64,000 bases of DNA from Trichuris trichiura (GCA_037903355.1 JBAJFE010000001.1:744001-808000), one strand, 5' to 3'. Positions 1 to 12,168 are shown, counted from the first letter of the stretch. Notes: generated by a model not told the origin, from the letters alone. Numbers and translations are program-made.

Positions 1-407
1 GTAGATTTAGTTACTTCTAAGGAAGCAACTAGTCGCGCAGGCAAAAGGACATCCACGAGCGAAGACATTGGATAAGATCGTCACCAAAGGATTCACCAGT
101 TAAATATTAATGCATGCAAAACGTACAGAAGTCGCTCATGCAAGAATAATGAATCTTGGGACAGGATGCCTAACAATTCAGCTGAGTTTACTCACTCTAT
201 TCATAGTATCCATACTTATTCCATTGGACTGATGCATTCAAAGACACCGTTTAGGTGAAGCACAATTGCGCTTTCTTTGGCTTACAGCTGACTAACTACA
301 CCGCAACATAACCCTTTACTGAAAATACGGCTACCTCTTGTTTTTGCTGCTGACTAAGGTTAAGTATTTTGTTATAGGGTTATAGCACATTTTTGTGATT
401 TCTTGGT
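1..407. other. No gene recognised
   Basis: I see no convincing exon, RNA gene or repeat end in this stretch. It may be intron or flank of the Integrator subunit 1 gene, whose later exons should lie to the left of 5.96 kb. Confidence 0.4.
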
Positions 408-800
408 ACAGGACTGTATGTTTTCATAATGATATGTCTTTATTACAGAGTGAATGTCCCGCTTAATGTGCAATAAAATCTTAATCTCCGGGGCTTTCAG
501 GCCACTCGAGACCCGTCTTCAGCGGTCTTAAATTATGAATAAACCATATTAATGATTTAAGACCGTTGAAGACGGGTCTCGAGTGACCCGAAAGCTCCTG
601 ATATTAAGAGTTTATTGCACATTAAGCGGGACATTCACTCCGTAATAAAGACATTTCATTATGAAAACATATTCATACTTTAAGACCGCTGAAGACGGGA
701 CTCCAATGGCCCGAAAGCTCCGGAGATTAAGATTTTATTGCACATTAAACAGGACATTTACTCCGTAATGAAGACATTTCATTATGAATAGCACACTTTT
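408..800. repeat. Cluster of three Penelope-type 3' terminal repeats with hammerhead-like motifs
   Basis: Three related copies of about 110 bp lie here. The first (about 415-535) is inverted relative to the second (about 550-670), so the pair forms a foldback with arms over 80 bp. The third (about 672-790) repeats the second in direct orientation. Each carries the motif CTGAAGA (TTGAAGA in copy 2), a short stem-loop and GAAAGC, at 493-522 (minus), 565-594 (plus) and 689-718 (plus). Each also has the tail around ATTGCACATTAA and GGGACATT. The same module lies downstream of Penelope-like ORF ends at 48.6-49.7 kb, so I read this as PLE terminal debris. The family assignment is inference from that linkage. 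Confidence 0.6.
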
Positions 801-1189
801 TGATGAATCGCATCTGGACTGAAACCGAAGACCTGACGCGGTCAATCTCAAGCTTTTACTGTTGACATACTTGTCTGCTCACACATAAGTGCTAATTCTG
901 TCTACTAAAGCATCCAATATAAAGTAAATCCTAATATTACGTTAGTTCGCATGAGGGATAATAGCTGCGTTTTAACGAGACAACATATAATAGGAGAGCT
1001 TCCAATCTGTGTGTCCTCCTCGTCCCGTCCTCAGGGAAGCTAGTAGGTGACGGAAGCATCGAAACTGTCTTAGTATATTTTAGGAACGAATTGCGTTGGC
1101 GCATAGCCCATGTTGACGCCTGAACGTGTTGATGCACGAGAGTTAGCTAGTTATCGCTTGTGCATCATTATTTTGACCGCCGTCCATGC

Positions 1190-2305
1190 GTTTTTTTACT
1201 ACGTGCAATGACTTAGAGTTACCTTGGTTTTACTCCGACCTCAATTCTTTGTTGTTGTCTCGTAACAAACGTTCACTACTATTGGTTCGCGAGCACTTCT
1301 TAATTTTGAGTGGGCACGACTCCCGAATTGTTCTAAATACGATGTGAGCCAAAAGGTTGGACGAGTTGAAATTTTGAACAGTCGAAATTGCAAAAATTTT
1401 GAAACGTCTAATGGAGCGCTATGTTGAATAGATTGGAATGTCAAAATGCCTAACACTCCTCAAGGTCAGAATTCTAAATGTACCGTGAAACTAACAAATG
1501 GTTCTTATGGTCCAACTGATCGAAATTTCGTGAGGTTAAAACGTTGAACGAGCCCATGTCTGGAACTGAGGTAAATACCGAATGATATGAAATTTTGAAT
1601 AGGTTGAAGTGCAGGAATAGTGAAACTATGAATGGGTAAAGAGCTCAAGTGAGCCGACATCTGAAGATCTTGGAATAACAATATTCAGGTATCCAAGTTC
1701 ACTCTGAACTTTCAGACTTCCACCTCCACCATCCTCACGGGTCATTGACCTTCAGTGAGCTCGTAAAAGATTTCACCGTGTCTTTGAAACCACTGCGCAT
1801 TCTAGGACAACGGTGCACGCAGGGCCGAGAAAACTCGAGCAGACGAACCGTTTCTAGCGAAACAAAAAATGCGTTGAAGATGGAGCCTCGTGGACGGGAT
1901 TCACGGAAGCACGTAACTCGTTTTGTCACCAATTCAGAACTTGGGCTCGTTCAACATTCTAATCCCACGAGCTTTCGACCAGTTGAACCGTAAGAACCAT
2001 TTGGTATCAGGGCACATTCAAAATTCTGACCTTGAGGAGTATGAGGCATTTTGACGTTCCAATCTATTCAACATTGCGCTCCATTCGATATTTCGATAAA
2101 TTAGCAATTTCAGCTGTTCGGAAAGTCAATCCGTCCAACCTTTTGACTCATATCGTATTCAGGACCATTCGGGAGTTGAGCCCACTCGACGTTAAAAAAT
2201 GCACACGAAGCGATAGCAGTGGCCTGTTGCGGGAGAACAGGGAATTGAGGTTGGGATAAAAGCGACTTAACTCTAAGCCATTGCAAATAGCAAAACCCGC
2301 ATAGA
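1190..2305. repeat. Large foldback (inverted repeat) element
   Basis: The left arm (about 1190-1620) and the right arm (about 1900-2305) are imperfect reverse complements of each other over some 400 bp. For example, the segment around TGACATTCCAATC in the left arm (reverse strand) recurs as TGACGTTCCAATC near 2052. The arms enclose about 280 bp without a recognisable gene. The layout resembles the head-to-head Penelope-like pairs elsewhere in the window, but no diagnostic coding piece or ribozyme-like motif is visible, so the family is open. Small open frames within it are best explained by the repeat, not by genes. Confidence 0.6.
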
Positions 2306-3337
2306 AGGTGGTCAAACAGCAATGAACAAGCAGTAACTACCTAACTCCCGTGCGTCAATGTGCGCACGCGTTAACTAGAGTCATGCGTCAACTTGAGCGT
2401 GCGTCGACATGAGCTGTGAGTCATCGTGAGAAATGCGACAAAGCGAACCTTTATTCCCATGATTCAACGTGGTACGCGTCAAAGTGAGACGCACTCTATA
2501 TTTATCTCAGTAATGTGCGCACTTCTGCCCAATATGGCCCCCGTTTTATCAGCTTCAGCGCTATCACGGCCTCCTAAAACTGTGAACACAACGCGGGCGT
2601 AGAACAAGGTGGTATACTGTAAAAGGATGCGCACGAACAAGGCCAGCCTTTTAGATTTTTACTACGTACGTGAACAGCAGTGACTCCATCAGTGAACTTG
2701 TACAAGATTTCTTAAATCGTGCAAATCGATACCTCAAGTATAACAACCTCTACAGACAACCCTGGAATGCAGCATTGATACCGAGAACTTTCAATCCACC
2801 TTCAACAACGAGACAACGAACTCAAACCATGGGGCAATGGAGAAAGTTAAACGCACTTATACAACTGAAATAAATTGGCAGCAACCAACGCAGCAATGCA
2901 GGCAAAACAACAGTACTTTGAGATGACGTTTAATGCAAAACCTATGCTTTTTAGAATTCTCAGTAATGGAGAGACAGAATAACCGACCAGCTTCCCAGGA
3001 AGATACCGTTTCAGCGCGGAATCGTGGAAAGATAAGCGGGAATCACAGAGGGAACCCCACTTCCCACGAATTACTCCGACGCTCTGTTCGTACTGTTCCT
3101 TTTAGCTTTATCGCTCCCCTCCCGCTGCCAGTCGTCGCTTTTGCGCTTATTGTCGCCTTGGGCTTCAAAATCAACCCCCTTTGCCCATCACTGCACTATA
3201 CTATTTACACAGACAAGAACAATTATATCTCCCATGCAACAATACACGCCTGTTACAAGAAATACAGAGTTCAATTATGTGAATTAATCTTTAAGTCGGC
3301 GCGAAACAGAGGAGTCGTCTTGTTAACCCAATGCTAG
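2306..3337. other. No recognised gene; small open frame at 2933-3337
   Basis: The stretch holds a cluster of GCGTCA/GTGCGTCAA-like words at about 2345-2480 and one 134-codon plus-strand frame (2933-3337). The encoded protein has one short hydrophobic segment but matches no family I know. It has no neighbouring exon or splice signal that supports it. I would not call it a gene. Confidence 0.35.
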
Positions 3338-3339
3338 TT

Positions 3340-3600
3340 AAGTTCCGGAAGACGGGGGGTGTCTTTTAACAGGCTTTGCTTGTTTCGTAGTTGATCTTCA
3401 CTTAGTTCTTAGCTCCCTTACACCCCTAACGATGGAACAAGAGCAACTCCGAAACGTACGGTATCGAATTGTTCTGTATTTTTCCCTAACAATTTGCTCA
3501 GCCATTCACTGGTAGGGCGTCTTGAAGTTTACTTACAAATGCACCAAGCAGGCCAAAGCCGTGAACCGAAGATCAACTATGGCGCTAGTTAAGTGCCAAA
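3340..3600. repeat. Small decayed inverted repeat
   Basis: The words around TAGTTGATCTTCACTTAG (about 3389) and CGAAGATCAACTA (about 3566) face each other as inverted repeats. Between them lies a degenerate form of the hammerhead-like motif (AACGATGGAAC...CCGAAACG, about 3428-3460). This looks like an old copy of the short Penelope-derived element seen intact at 38.1 and 58.8 kb. Confidence 0.4.
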
Positions 3601-4295
3601 TATTGACGCACTCGGGCACGTCCTGTATCTGGGTTTTTTGCATTAAAACAGTAAACTTTTTACTCTAATCAATGAAACTGTCGAATCCTACTAAACTCCT
3701 CGTCAACATACAAGTGAAAGCATCAATGAACAAAACTGATAACAATGACTGGATTGAACTGGTGACTTAGCAAACCCCAGCTTAAACTATCAAGGTAAAT
3801 GAAACAACGTCGTGGGAACCCACAATTTACCTAATTTTATTAAAACTGTGCCGCGTGGATAGTCTGATTTTTTTCAAAATTCTTAAGAGAAAGGTTCTTA
3901 TCTTACCACGCGAAAATGCCTTCAATGAGCCATACGGCTCATATTGATGATCACGTAGGTTGCAACAGAAAACTTTCAAGAAATTGGAGCACTTATGAGG
4001 TACATTATTCTCGGAAATTACAGAAATTGCCTGCTTCCCAGTTCTTCATTTAAGTAAATTAGACTGTTTGAATTGTACTTGGCCAGGTTACCGGCTTAAT
4101 CCATTCCTTATTATAACCTTCGCTCACTGGTGCTCACAATGTACTCTGATAATGGATTGCGTAAGATCGAAGGAGACGGTTGACCGAAATAAAACATATA
4201 GTTTCACAGAGACAAAAGTACCTGCGTACAAACGATGATTCACGGTATCGCTCCCAAGCATTCAGATTGAAAGTTGCTCTGTAACGGGATGGATC

Positions 4296-5503
4296 ATTTT
4301 CACTAGTGATCTTTCACGGCTTATCCTGTTCCTTGTCATGCAGATACTGGACATTTATCTACAACTACATTAAGCAAATTCTCAACCAAGGGGAAGACGC
4401 GCGATTTATTAGGCAAAAATACAGTACAAGACTAACTTTCGATCGTAACTTTTGGAACGCTTCTAGTTCTGTTGTCAGTGAAAAAGAGGAAAGATGTTCG
4501 TTCCAACGTGGCATATAGGCATATGAGGCAACGGGTAAGGTCACCTTAGCAGGGAGAACCATTTGCCTTTACTAATCAGTGCGTCCTATGCCGCGCTAAC
4601 TTCTACCCCTTTGTCATGATTGGTGATGGGACTATTACTCATGTAAAGCACCTCCTCTACGCAGCGCAGGCATAAATGGCTCTCGTGGCAAATAATTCTT
4701 GATTGCAGATTGAGTGAGCATTAAGAGGAATGCTCGACGACCGCGAAGGCTTTGATTGTCTTTACTATGGTTTTCTGTGGTTCTTGAAGCTGTGGACGTC
4801 TCCACCTTGTGGTAATTGCTTCTACTAATGTTGTGGTCTCATTGAGTCGTAGTACGGCCTCTTTGTGTCTTCCGACGTTCCACATGTATTCATTGAACCC
4901 GTACAGTGTTGCCCATTTTTTCTACAGAGGCGTTGCAACCGCATCGTATGTTATACACGATTCAACGAGACCACAACACCAGCACAGACGAGTACTGCAA
5001 TGCAGGGACCTCCATAGCACGAAGAACAGCAGAAAATTTTAATGAAGACAATCAAATTCTCCGCTGTCGTCGAGCATTCCTCTCAATGCTGCTTCGACCT
5101 GCAATCAAGAATTATTTGCCGCGAGAGCTACTTAAACCTGCACCACGTAAAGGGGACCCTATACAGAAGAAAACTCCAATATCAATCGTGACAAAGATGT
5201 ACAAGTCAGCGCGGTATGGGACGCGCTGATTAGTAAAAGCAAATGCTTCTCCCTGCCAAGGTGACCTTACCTTTGTCTCGCGCGCCTATATAATACCACG
5301 TTGAACAGGACTCCTATTCCCATTTTTTGCTGACGACGGAACAAGAAACGTTCCGAAAGTTATGATTAAACGTTGGCTGTGTACCGCATTTCTGCCGAAT
5401 AAATTGCTCGTCCACCCGCTAGTTGAGCATATGCTTAATGTAGTTGCAGACACGCATCGCATAACAAAGAACAGAATAAGCCGTGAACGATCACCAATGA
5501 AAA
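4296..5503. mobile_element. Head-to-head pair of truncated Penelope-like elements
   Basis: Two 3' ends of the same Penelope-like retroelement face outward: left arm on the minus strand (about 4296-4800), right arm on the plus strand (about 4990-5503). The right arm shows the typical PLE C-terminal tail after one frameshift or stop, reading NRDKDVQVSAVWDALISK (about 5186-5240). Each arm then has a hammerhead-like motif: intact at 5330-5359 (CTGACGA, stem GGAAC/GTTCC, GAAAG) and decayed at 4448-4477. PLEs are retroelements with a reverse transcriptase and a C-terminal GIY-YIG nuclease, and inverted truncated dimers are usual for them. No clean target duplication was found at the ends. Confidence 0.65.
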
Positions 5504-5962
5504 AGAGTTTACATTAAAATATTTCAGCAAGAGAAATATTGCTTGAATTTTCTTCCCTATCATACCTGCGTAGACAGCACTTCGTAATTTTGAAAGCACA
5601 CGCCAATTATATTCACATGACTGCTGGCTCGGTTAGATGACAGCTCGTTTCGCAATGCAAACGACAAAAGGGCTGTAGCCTTTGATGTGTCGGCTAGAAA
5701 TGATTCCCTGCAAACACAGCAAAACAAGAAAAAATAGCAGGTCGCTCTTCCGAGAAAAGACTTACTTGACCGCTAAGGAAAAAACATGCGTAAACGCTTT
5801 TGACTTAAGTCGAATTCTGCATAGATGGCCGATCACCTCTTGATCATGCTGATTAAATTCGATTGAATTTCTCCAGATGGAAATCAGCAGCCAAGCCACT
5901 GCCCAAGGTACCTATTTAACTACTTTTTAAAAATACGTGTATTCAAAGAAATGTTCATTTAC

Positions 5963-8900
5963 TCTACTGTTCTGTAGCCAATTATCCAATCTTTGGGAAG
6001 CGCTTAGTCTTACTTCAAAAAATCCAGTACATGCAGCGATGGTCAAAAACACCTTCTTTGGTATTGTATCTGCACGTCGCATCCACCACTCATGAAATAT
6101 TTCAGTTACATAGAGTCGCACTTGCTCTATACGTTCAAGGAACCGATTTGGCACGGTGTACCCGTTTCCATGGGTTGTGTCACTACTAGAAACAATGGAG
6201 GCCAAATCCGTTACATCTTGGCCAAACGTTTCCTCTTCATGCACAAGCAATGCGTTCCAAGCGGCTAAATTCAGACGTGCATATGGCGAAGTTGCAAAGA
6301 AACTTTACGGTAAAGCAGAAAGATATAAACGTTGAAGTACTGACAAAAAAAGAATTAAATGGTAAAAAAAAGTTGTCATTTCGTAAACAAAAACCTATTT
6401 TTCAGAATTAATCTACACCAAAAAGTGACTCAGAAATTACTGTCGGAAGGAAGGAGAGTTCCAAAAGAGGCCAATATTGCTTTCACAAAAACTTTACTCT
6501 CCTGTCGATCGACCCAACTCCTTTCTGACAAAGCATCGTCTAAGTAGGCCTTAAATAAAGCGTCTACAAAAATAACGCATGCACAAATCAAGGTCCAACT
6601 TTTGCGAAAATTTCAGGCCATTCGTTTTGCTCTTTCCAGGATTCCATCATAACTGAGCATATAAGACAACATAAATTTGAATGAGCTTGAAATGATCCTT
6701 TCGAAACGGGACAACTTCGAAGCAACTCACCAAAGGCCTAAGAAAAATACATCAGTGAGTCAGTGCCATTACGTAATTGAAACGAAGCCAATCAGAACTT
6801 AATCTATTAGCTGCAAATATCCAATTTAAGGAACTACGTAAATGCAAGCTGCATTTAACGAGTTTGTCTCTTATTTAATCGAGCTATGTTAGATCCTGCG
6901 TGTCGTTTCCCAAACTAAAACCCCATTAGCGAAGAAAAGGTAGAAGCTATACACAAGTATTATTAACAATTTCAGTCAAAAACTCCAAGCACTCTGCTCC
7001 TACTTACTGAAAATAAAGATTGTAGAACCTAGAACATTTATTTCCGAACATCGTATCTTTCACCATTGAAAAAGAGGCTTCCGGTCAACTCCTTTCCCTA
7101 GACTCACTAATAATAAGGACTTCGGAATGCCCCAAGACAAGTGTCTTTATAGAATCAACCTAATCAGACAGGTACTTTTATTTCTCTTCCCACCATCCAC
7201 ACGCGGTAATCAGAGCAATTATTCAAGGTAAGAACAAGCGTGCAATTGTTTGTGTGGCGCAGAATTCCTACAAACAGACTTACACCACCACTAGAGTTAT
7301 ACAAAACCTTCAAGAACTATTGCTACCCATCACGTCTGGAACACTTAGTCATACAGAAATCCTAGCACACCGATGCAAACCCCAAAGCAGAACGTTCACT
7401 GTCCCGAGAATCGTACTCCCTTACTAAAAGGGATTAAGCAAAAGGATCCAGAGATTAGAAAGAACCTTAAACTTCCCAGTAAGTTTCAAATGAGGACTCA
7501 ACCTACGCTCCCTGCTCTGATAAAGTTAGGCTTCTGTTTGAGCAACAGTCGGGTGTAGTTTATGAGGTGAAGTGCTCTTAAAGGAAACGGGATTCTCTCT
7601 AACCCGTAGATTTGATCAGCATATGAGACATCTAGCACTATACACTACGGCCAAACAAGAACTGGAAGACTCTAACTCCACTGCCACAACAGGCCGTGCT
7701 AGGCAACCATCAGTTCTCGCTAACATTGCCACGGAGCGCGCGTTGGCTTCGTCAGCGGTTACCGGACACGCCACACGCTGCCTTGGCTCACTTCAAACAC
7801 GCGTTCTCTGCAAAGAACCACACTTATCCCGTGTAAAAGCTTTCTTCATACAGCACAATGCAAACATAAACGGGGACAAAGCAGTCAAAATTAGTGAAAT
7901 TTGGACCATCCTAGTTTAATGTCACAAACTGTTGTTTTCTTAAATGACCTCCTTTTCTTGTCCCTTCTCCCTCTCCTTTTTTCCTTCCCCTCTTCTTCCT
8001 CTTCCTCTCTTTCCTCTTTCTTGTCTCTCTTCGTCCTCTCCTCCTTTCTTTTTCTTTTTCCAACATCGCCACCACCTCAACGCCGAGGGCAATACAGCTA
8101 TTCTCAACCCAAAAATTTCAGTCTCTTCCTTTTTTAACTTAAACTTCTTTTCGCTGTTAATTTAATTCAATTTAAATTAATTCAGTTTCCCAATTACGGT
8201 TCAATTCTCTTCGCTAACTATCTTTACCGACCCTACACGTGGTGGAAGAGATCACATTTCAGAGTTCTAGCACGACAAGGGCAACAAACGTGGACAATCC
8301 TCCTAACTGGCCATATCAGAAGAAAAAACCAGAAACCGGACATATTTTAGCTGCGTTTTTCATCCCTGCTCCTTCTGACCTTAAATTTACTCCATCCTGA
8401 CCCAATACTAACCATCGCACATAGGTCCTGTTATTGTTATTGTTGACAAACGGAGCATGAAAATCTCCGAAAGTTTTGAAGGACCGTTTATTGCTAAGTG
8501 AAAATAAACGCTTTGTACCCTTCCGGAGTAAAAACATGCGCATTAAATTCAAAAACAGCGTTAAAAAACCATTTGTTTTCAACCTGGAACATTGAGAAAA
8601 AATAAAACATGAAAGCTGCAGGTCCAATCACCCATTAGCATAAGCTAGCAAAACGCAATTCTCAGGAAAGCAAACTTGATAATGATATACCTCGAAAACA
8701 GTCTCTTTCCTGAACAAGTCAGGGTAGCTCTTGGCACATATACATAATAGCGCAGACAACATGGGTTCCGGATGAAAAGATGATCTTTCTCGAAACCGAC
8801 CGGCAATTCCACATAAGAACTTTTCAACATATTCTATACTGCAGTCACCCTTTTTTAGCGTTTCCATTGCTTCTAAGGAGGAAGCTTAAACGCGACAGTT

Positions 8901-9120
8901 ATATCGAAATCGAAGACAGTAAAGATACTACAAATCGAGAATCCGCTTGGCCATGATATTTGCGATAGGGTAGAACTGTTCCTTTGCGAAGAAGCACCGG
9001 AACTAGTGGAAGTAACAATATCTTTCGTTTTCAGCTTCTTTGACATTCCAACCGACAAAGAGGTTCCTTCTCTCTTCAATCCCAACGTATGCGCCGGATC
9101 GGCAGCGTGTGGTCGCGACC
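5963..9120 (-). CDS. INTS1: Integrator complex subunit 1 (INTS1), N-terminal exons only
   Basis: INTS1 is the large scaffold subunit of the nuclear Integrator complex, which cleaves snRNA and other nascent RNA polymerase II transcripts. I place five minus-strand exons: 9120-8929, 8872-8691, 8615-8519, 8493 to about 8452, and 6302-5963. Introns of 56, 75 and 25 bp (the last implausibly short, so that junction is uncertain) are followed by one of about 2.1 kb. Exon 2 carries IEYVEKFLCG and AKSYPDLFRKETVFE, corresponding to the IEGVLCG...AKIKPNIFATEGVIE region of animal INTS1. The last exon ends FEVRLSASQRLDNWLQN, matching the conserved EVRLLA.QKLEMWLQN block. Phases agree between the first three exons. 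The true start exon upstream of 9120 and the large C-terminal remainder are not found. The remainder should lie below 5.96 kb or off the window, or the copy is truncated. Confidence 0.72.
7572..8165 (+). mobile_element. Penelope-like element 3' fragment (in INTS1 intron)
   Basis: The frame ending at 7919 closes with LCKEPHLSRVKAFFIQHN and GDKAVKISEIWTIL. This is the conserved PLE C-terminus after the GIY-YIG nuclease (family pattern: VKEA..IR....NRD.G.E.S..W). A pyrimidine-rich tract (about 7955-8065) follows directly, as it also follows the ORF of the Penelope-like copy at 61.5 kb on the other strand. The upstream reverse transcriptase is absent, so the copy is 5'-truncated. It lies antisense to INTS1 in the long intron. 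Confidence 0.6.
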
Positions 9121-9345
9121 CTAAGCGAGAAGTTAAAAAATTAACCTATTTTTTCAGTCTCAGCAACGCCCAATGTACCGAAACTGAACGTTCAACCTTT
9201 GCTGCTTTGGATACGCTGCTAATATTATACAAAAAACATGGCGAAACGATTCAAGAAAATTTTGATCAGCGAATGATATAAAAAAGTTTTGTATAGCATA
9301 AAGAAAAATTTATTGAATGCAGAACGCTGCGTAACGGGATGATGT

Positions 9346-9625
9346 TTCATGGTATGGTAGATCTTCTACAGTTTCTCCCGTTTTTTGTCTGTGGTGGTCT
9401 CTGTAGTTAAACGGAACTAGAGCGTTCCGTCTCTGTAGCTCCGCCATCTCACTGACGACGGAACTACAGCGTTCCGAAAGCTCTGAAATAAAGTTAAGTG
9501 TATTGGTTCTGTACAATTTTTCTTAATAATTGCTCATCCATCCGTTGGTAGAACAGTTGTTTCGTTTAATTACAGAGACCACCACAGACAAAAAACGGGA
9601 AAAGCTGTAGGTCTACCCTACCAAA
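9346..9625. mobile_element. Short Penelope-derived foldback element with hammerhead-like motif
   Basis: Outer arms of about 50 bp are near-perfect reverse complements (CTGTGGTGGTCTCTGTA at about 9390 against TACAGAGACCACCACAG at about 9574). Inside lies the motif CTGACGA, stem GGAAC/GTTCC, GAAAG at 9452-9481, and a second partial stem (CGGAAC...GTTCCG, about 9412-9429) without the CTGANGA part. Size and layout match the elements at 38.1 and 58.8 kb. I see no coding capacity. Confidence 0.6.
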
Positions 9626-11148
9626 CAAAAATTTAGTAAGAGTTACGTAAGTCAGCTTTCAACAAAAATTTTTGAAATAACCGAAACAAAATCTTACCAA
9701 GCGCGATAAAGCTTCCAGAGGGTAGATTGGCTAAAAATGAATAACAAAAGATAAAAAATGAGACAAGTTATTCAACCTTTCTGCCTGGACAGGGGAGCTT
9801 TAACGGGCCTGGAATATGATGGCTTTCTTTCCATGGAACCTGCCGTAAGAAGCAGTACAAATCAGAACGTAAGCCGTAAAGTTATAAACACCTTTGTACA
9901 GTTCTATCGGAAAGTAGGATAATACGTGTACTGTAAGTAATTCTTGTCGTTCCCTTGTTTGAAACAGCTTTAATATGTTTGCATTTTCGCTTAGAGGAAC
10001 GTTTAGATTCTTTTAACGTCCAATTTACTTGTAATAGTGCGCACTGCAGGTAGTCAGTAATACAAATTTCGAATTTTCAGTAAAGCCTCCCGGTTAATAA
10101 TGTAACGAACTCGGTCGTTACGAGGGAGGTTCCACCTAACGGGGACTCAGGATACACGCTACCAGGGGTTGTTCAAACGTTTACTTTCTCTCAGACGACA
10201 CAAACACAACCTACAACCCACTCGTCTCTCACACTCTGTACCGTACTCCTAATCATCGTTGGAGACTATCGTGGCCGTAATCTGAAGATCGTTTCGAATG
10301 ATCAGAGTCGGCAGGACTTGTTACAATATGATCGAATCCACAGCGCTAAGTTCATTCAATTAGCACGGAAGTTTGTAGTGTAGGCCTTGCAGTCGTCATG
10401 CTATGCCTGATGCGCGCAAGAGAATAATCTTTTACTTAACGACAAGAACCGTAAGGTCAACACCGACACACGAACTACTGAGACAGTGGAAAAACGACCG
10501 CGTCAACCAGTGAACGTAGCTAAGGAGGCCGGTGACCTTAGTATGCAGTGCGTTTCGACTACGCAGCTGAACCGGTCACTACAGCCTGTACCAATCATCG
10601 GATTAAAGTTTAACAGCAAGAGGTTCCATAGCATATTGCAACGGAAGGTAACATTCGCAACGAAATGTGGCTGTCTACTGAGTGCAGTTCAGGAGTACCG
10701 CAGACAAATTTCCGCATCTTTTCCAACACCCAAAAATACTGTAGGCTAAACTGAAATCACGTTCTTTAACAAGAAGAAAAGGTTTTTTATTCCCGACATG
10801 CGAAGGAAACGAAAAATGGAGTCGAAACATTTTAAACACGACTGGTTCCGGCTTAGTTGAAACCTCGACTCGGTTCTGTCGAGGTTAGCGAAAGCGTGAG
10901 CTGATCTGCTCAGTCAGACTGCGTGCTGCGCATTAGCGCCTTGACTCGTTTTCTCAAGCATAAAAACACCGTCATAGGCAGTCACAATTGCCATTGCCCT
11001 ATTGCTGAAGACAAAACTAATCGTGTTCCGAAAGCTTCGACGACATGTTTTGGGCCCTTCATACACGGCGAATGAAAACCGTTTTTTCTCGTGAAAAACC
11101 GTGACCTGCTATGAAGCGGTCGATCTTTAGCGTAGCGTTCTGTTAGAC
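9626..11148. other. No recognised gene; possible LTR-like start near 10100
   Basis: There is no supported exon here. The N-terminal start exon of INTS1 could lie here but I could not place it. A segment beginning TGTAACGAACTCGG (about 10100) followed by GTTACGAGGGAGG looks like the start of a gypsy-type LTR, but I find no partner LTR or target duplication. A frame at 10486-10749 resembles no known protein. Confidence 0.3.
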
Positions 11149-11635
11149 CAGCCATTCTCAACCTTTTCTGCGCTAGGCCCCCCTTGGAAGGTGTCCTCAG
11201 GCGCCAGGCCCCCCCTTTTCCTATTGGTCGATTAATTCTTGCGTTTTTTGTATAGGAGCCAATCAGCTTTCAACGGCAACCTCCTAGGATCAAGTTAATG
11301 CAATGATACAATGCGAATATATCGTCGTCAAATCATTTGAAAAGAGCACTTGGGGTTCTTCGAAACTAACAATGAAACAACTTCGTCGAGTCGAGTGAGA
11401 ATTTATGCCAATCCTCTATAAAGGGATGCTGCTAAGGGTTAACCAATCCTCTATAGAGGACTGGCATAAATTTTCACCCTTCCGATCTACCTAACTACGC
11501 TTGTTTCAATAAGGCTTTTCAGCCCCCCTTGACGGCCTCCTGCCCCCCCCCCTCTGAAAAATTTTCGATTTCGGCCCCCCCTGACACCCTCTCGGCCCCC
11601 CTTGGGGGCCCCAGGCCCCCCGTTGAGAATGGCTG
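11149..11635. mobile_element. Non-autonomous hAT element (CAGCCATTCTCAAC type)
   Basis: Terminal inverted repeats CAGCCATTCTCAAC...GTTGAGAATGGCTG are flanked by a perfect 8-bp duplication TGTTAGAC (11141-11148 and 11636-11643), the hAT hallmark. The element is 487 bp, with C-rich subterminal tracts and an internal palindrome around CCTCTATAGAGGA. It has no transposase and must be mobilised in trans, for example by the larger copy at 17460-22442. The right target duplication is also the first base context of another hAT fragment beginning at 11644 (see findings). Confidence 0.9.
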
Positions 11636-11643
11636 TGTTAGAC

Positions 11644-12168
11644 CATAGGTTCTCAAACTTTTTGCTGCATCGCCCCCCTGTGAATGTTCCAGCGCGCTAG
11701 TGACCCCCAATTCTGATTGGTCAATTTTGGGCCCAATGATTGGTTGGAAGGTAGGACGTTTCGTAGCTGGGACGTCATTAGGTTATCAAACTTTTCCCTC
11801 CGTCGCCCCCGGTGGGAACATTTTTGCAATACCACTACTCTTGAGAAAATTTTGCAGAAAGGACTTCTACTTCTCGTCACGTGAAAGGCGTACTCTACCA
11901 ATCCTGCTTTTCTACCAACCAGTTTCGATGGGAAAATTTCTGCTTGCCTTTCATATCTCCTCTCACATTTTCCACAACATAAAGTCACACAAGCAAGAAG
12001 CATTCATTAGCCTTTCCCGAAAAAAACAATCAATGTGCGTCTATTTGTTTTTTTACCCACGCCAAACAGAATTGCTGTGACAACAAATCAGATTCAAGCG
12101 AAAAGATATAAAAGAAACTATAACGCAAGTTTGCGACTGCACATGAACGGAAACTACTCAATGTAATG
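11644..12168 (-). mobile_element. hAT fragment (CATAGGTTCTCAAA type)
   Basis: The left end CATAGGTTCTCAAAC and the following segment with GATTGGTCAATTTTGGG match, in reverse orientation, the right end of the complete element at 32185-33238. The similarity runs to about 12160, including the segment near AATACCACTACTCTTGAG. The other terminus is missing because another hAT begins at 12169. No transposase frame survives. Confidence 0.75.

Noticed and set aside
7901..8165. Ser/Phe/Leu-rich open frames
   Set aside because: They come from a pyrimidine-rich tract that follows a Penelope-like ORF; both overlapping frames are low complexity and have no start or splice support.
9487..9570. GGTAGAACAG/GGTAGAGCAG words resembling a tRNA D arm, suggesting a tRNA-derived SINE
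   Set aside because: No B box or cloverleaf accompanies them in any copy; the elements have inverted ends and Penelope-type features instead.
10100..10745. Full LTR retrotransposon starting TGTAACGAACTCGG
   Set aside because: Only one LTR-like start is visible, with no partner, no target duplication and no gag/pol; kept only as a remark.
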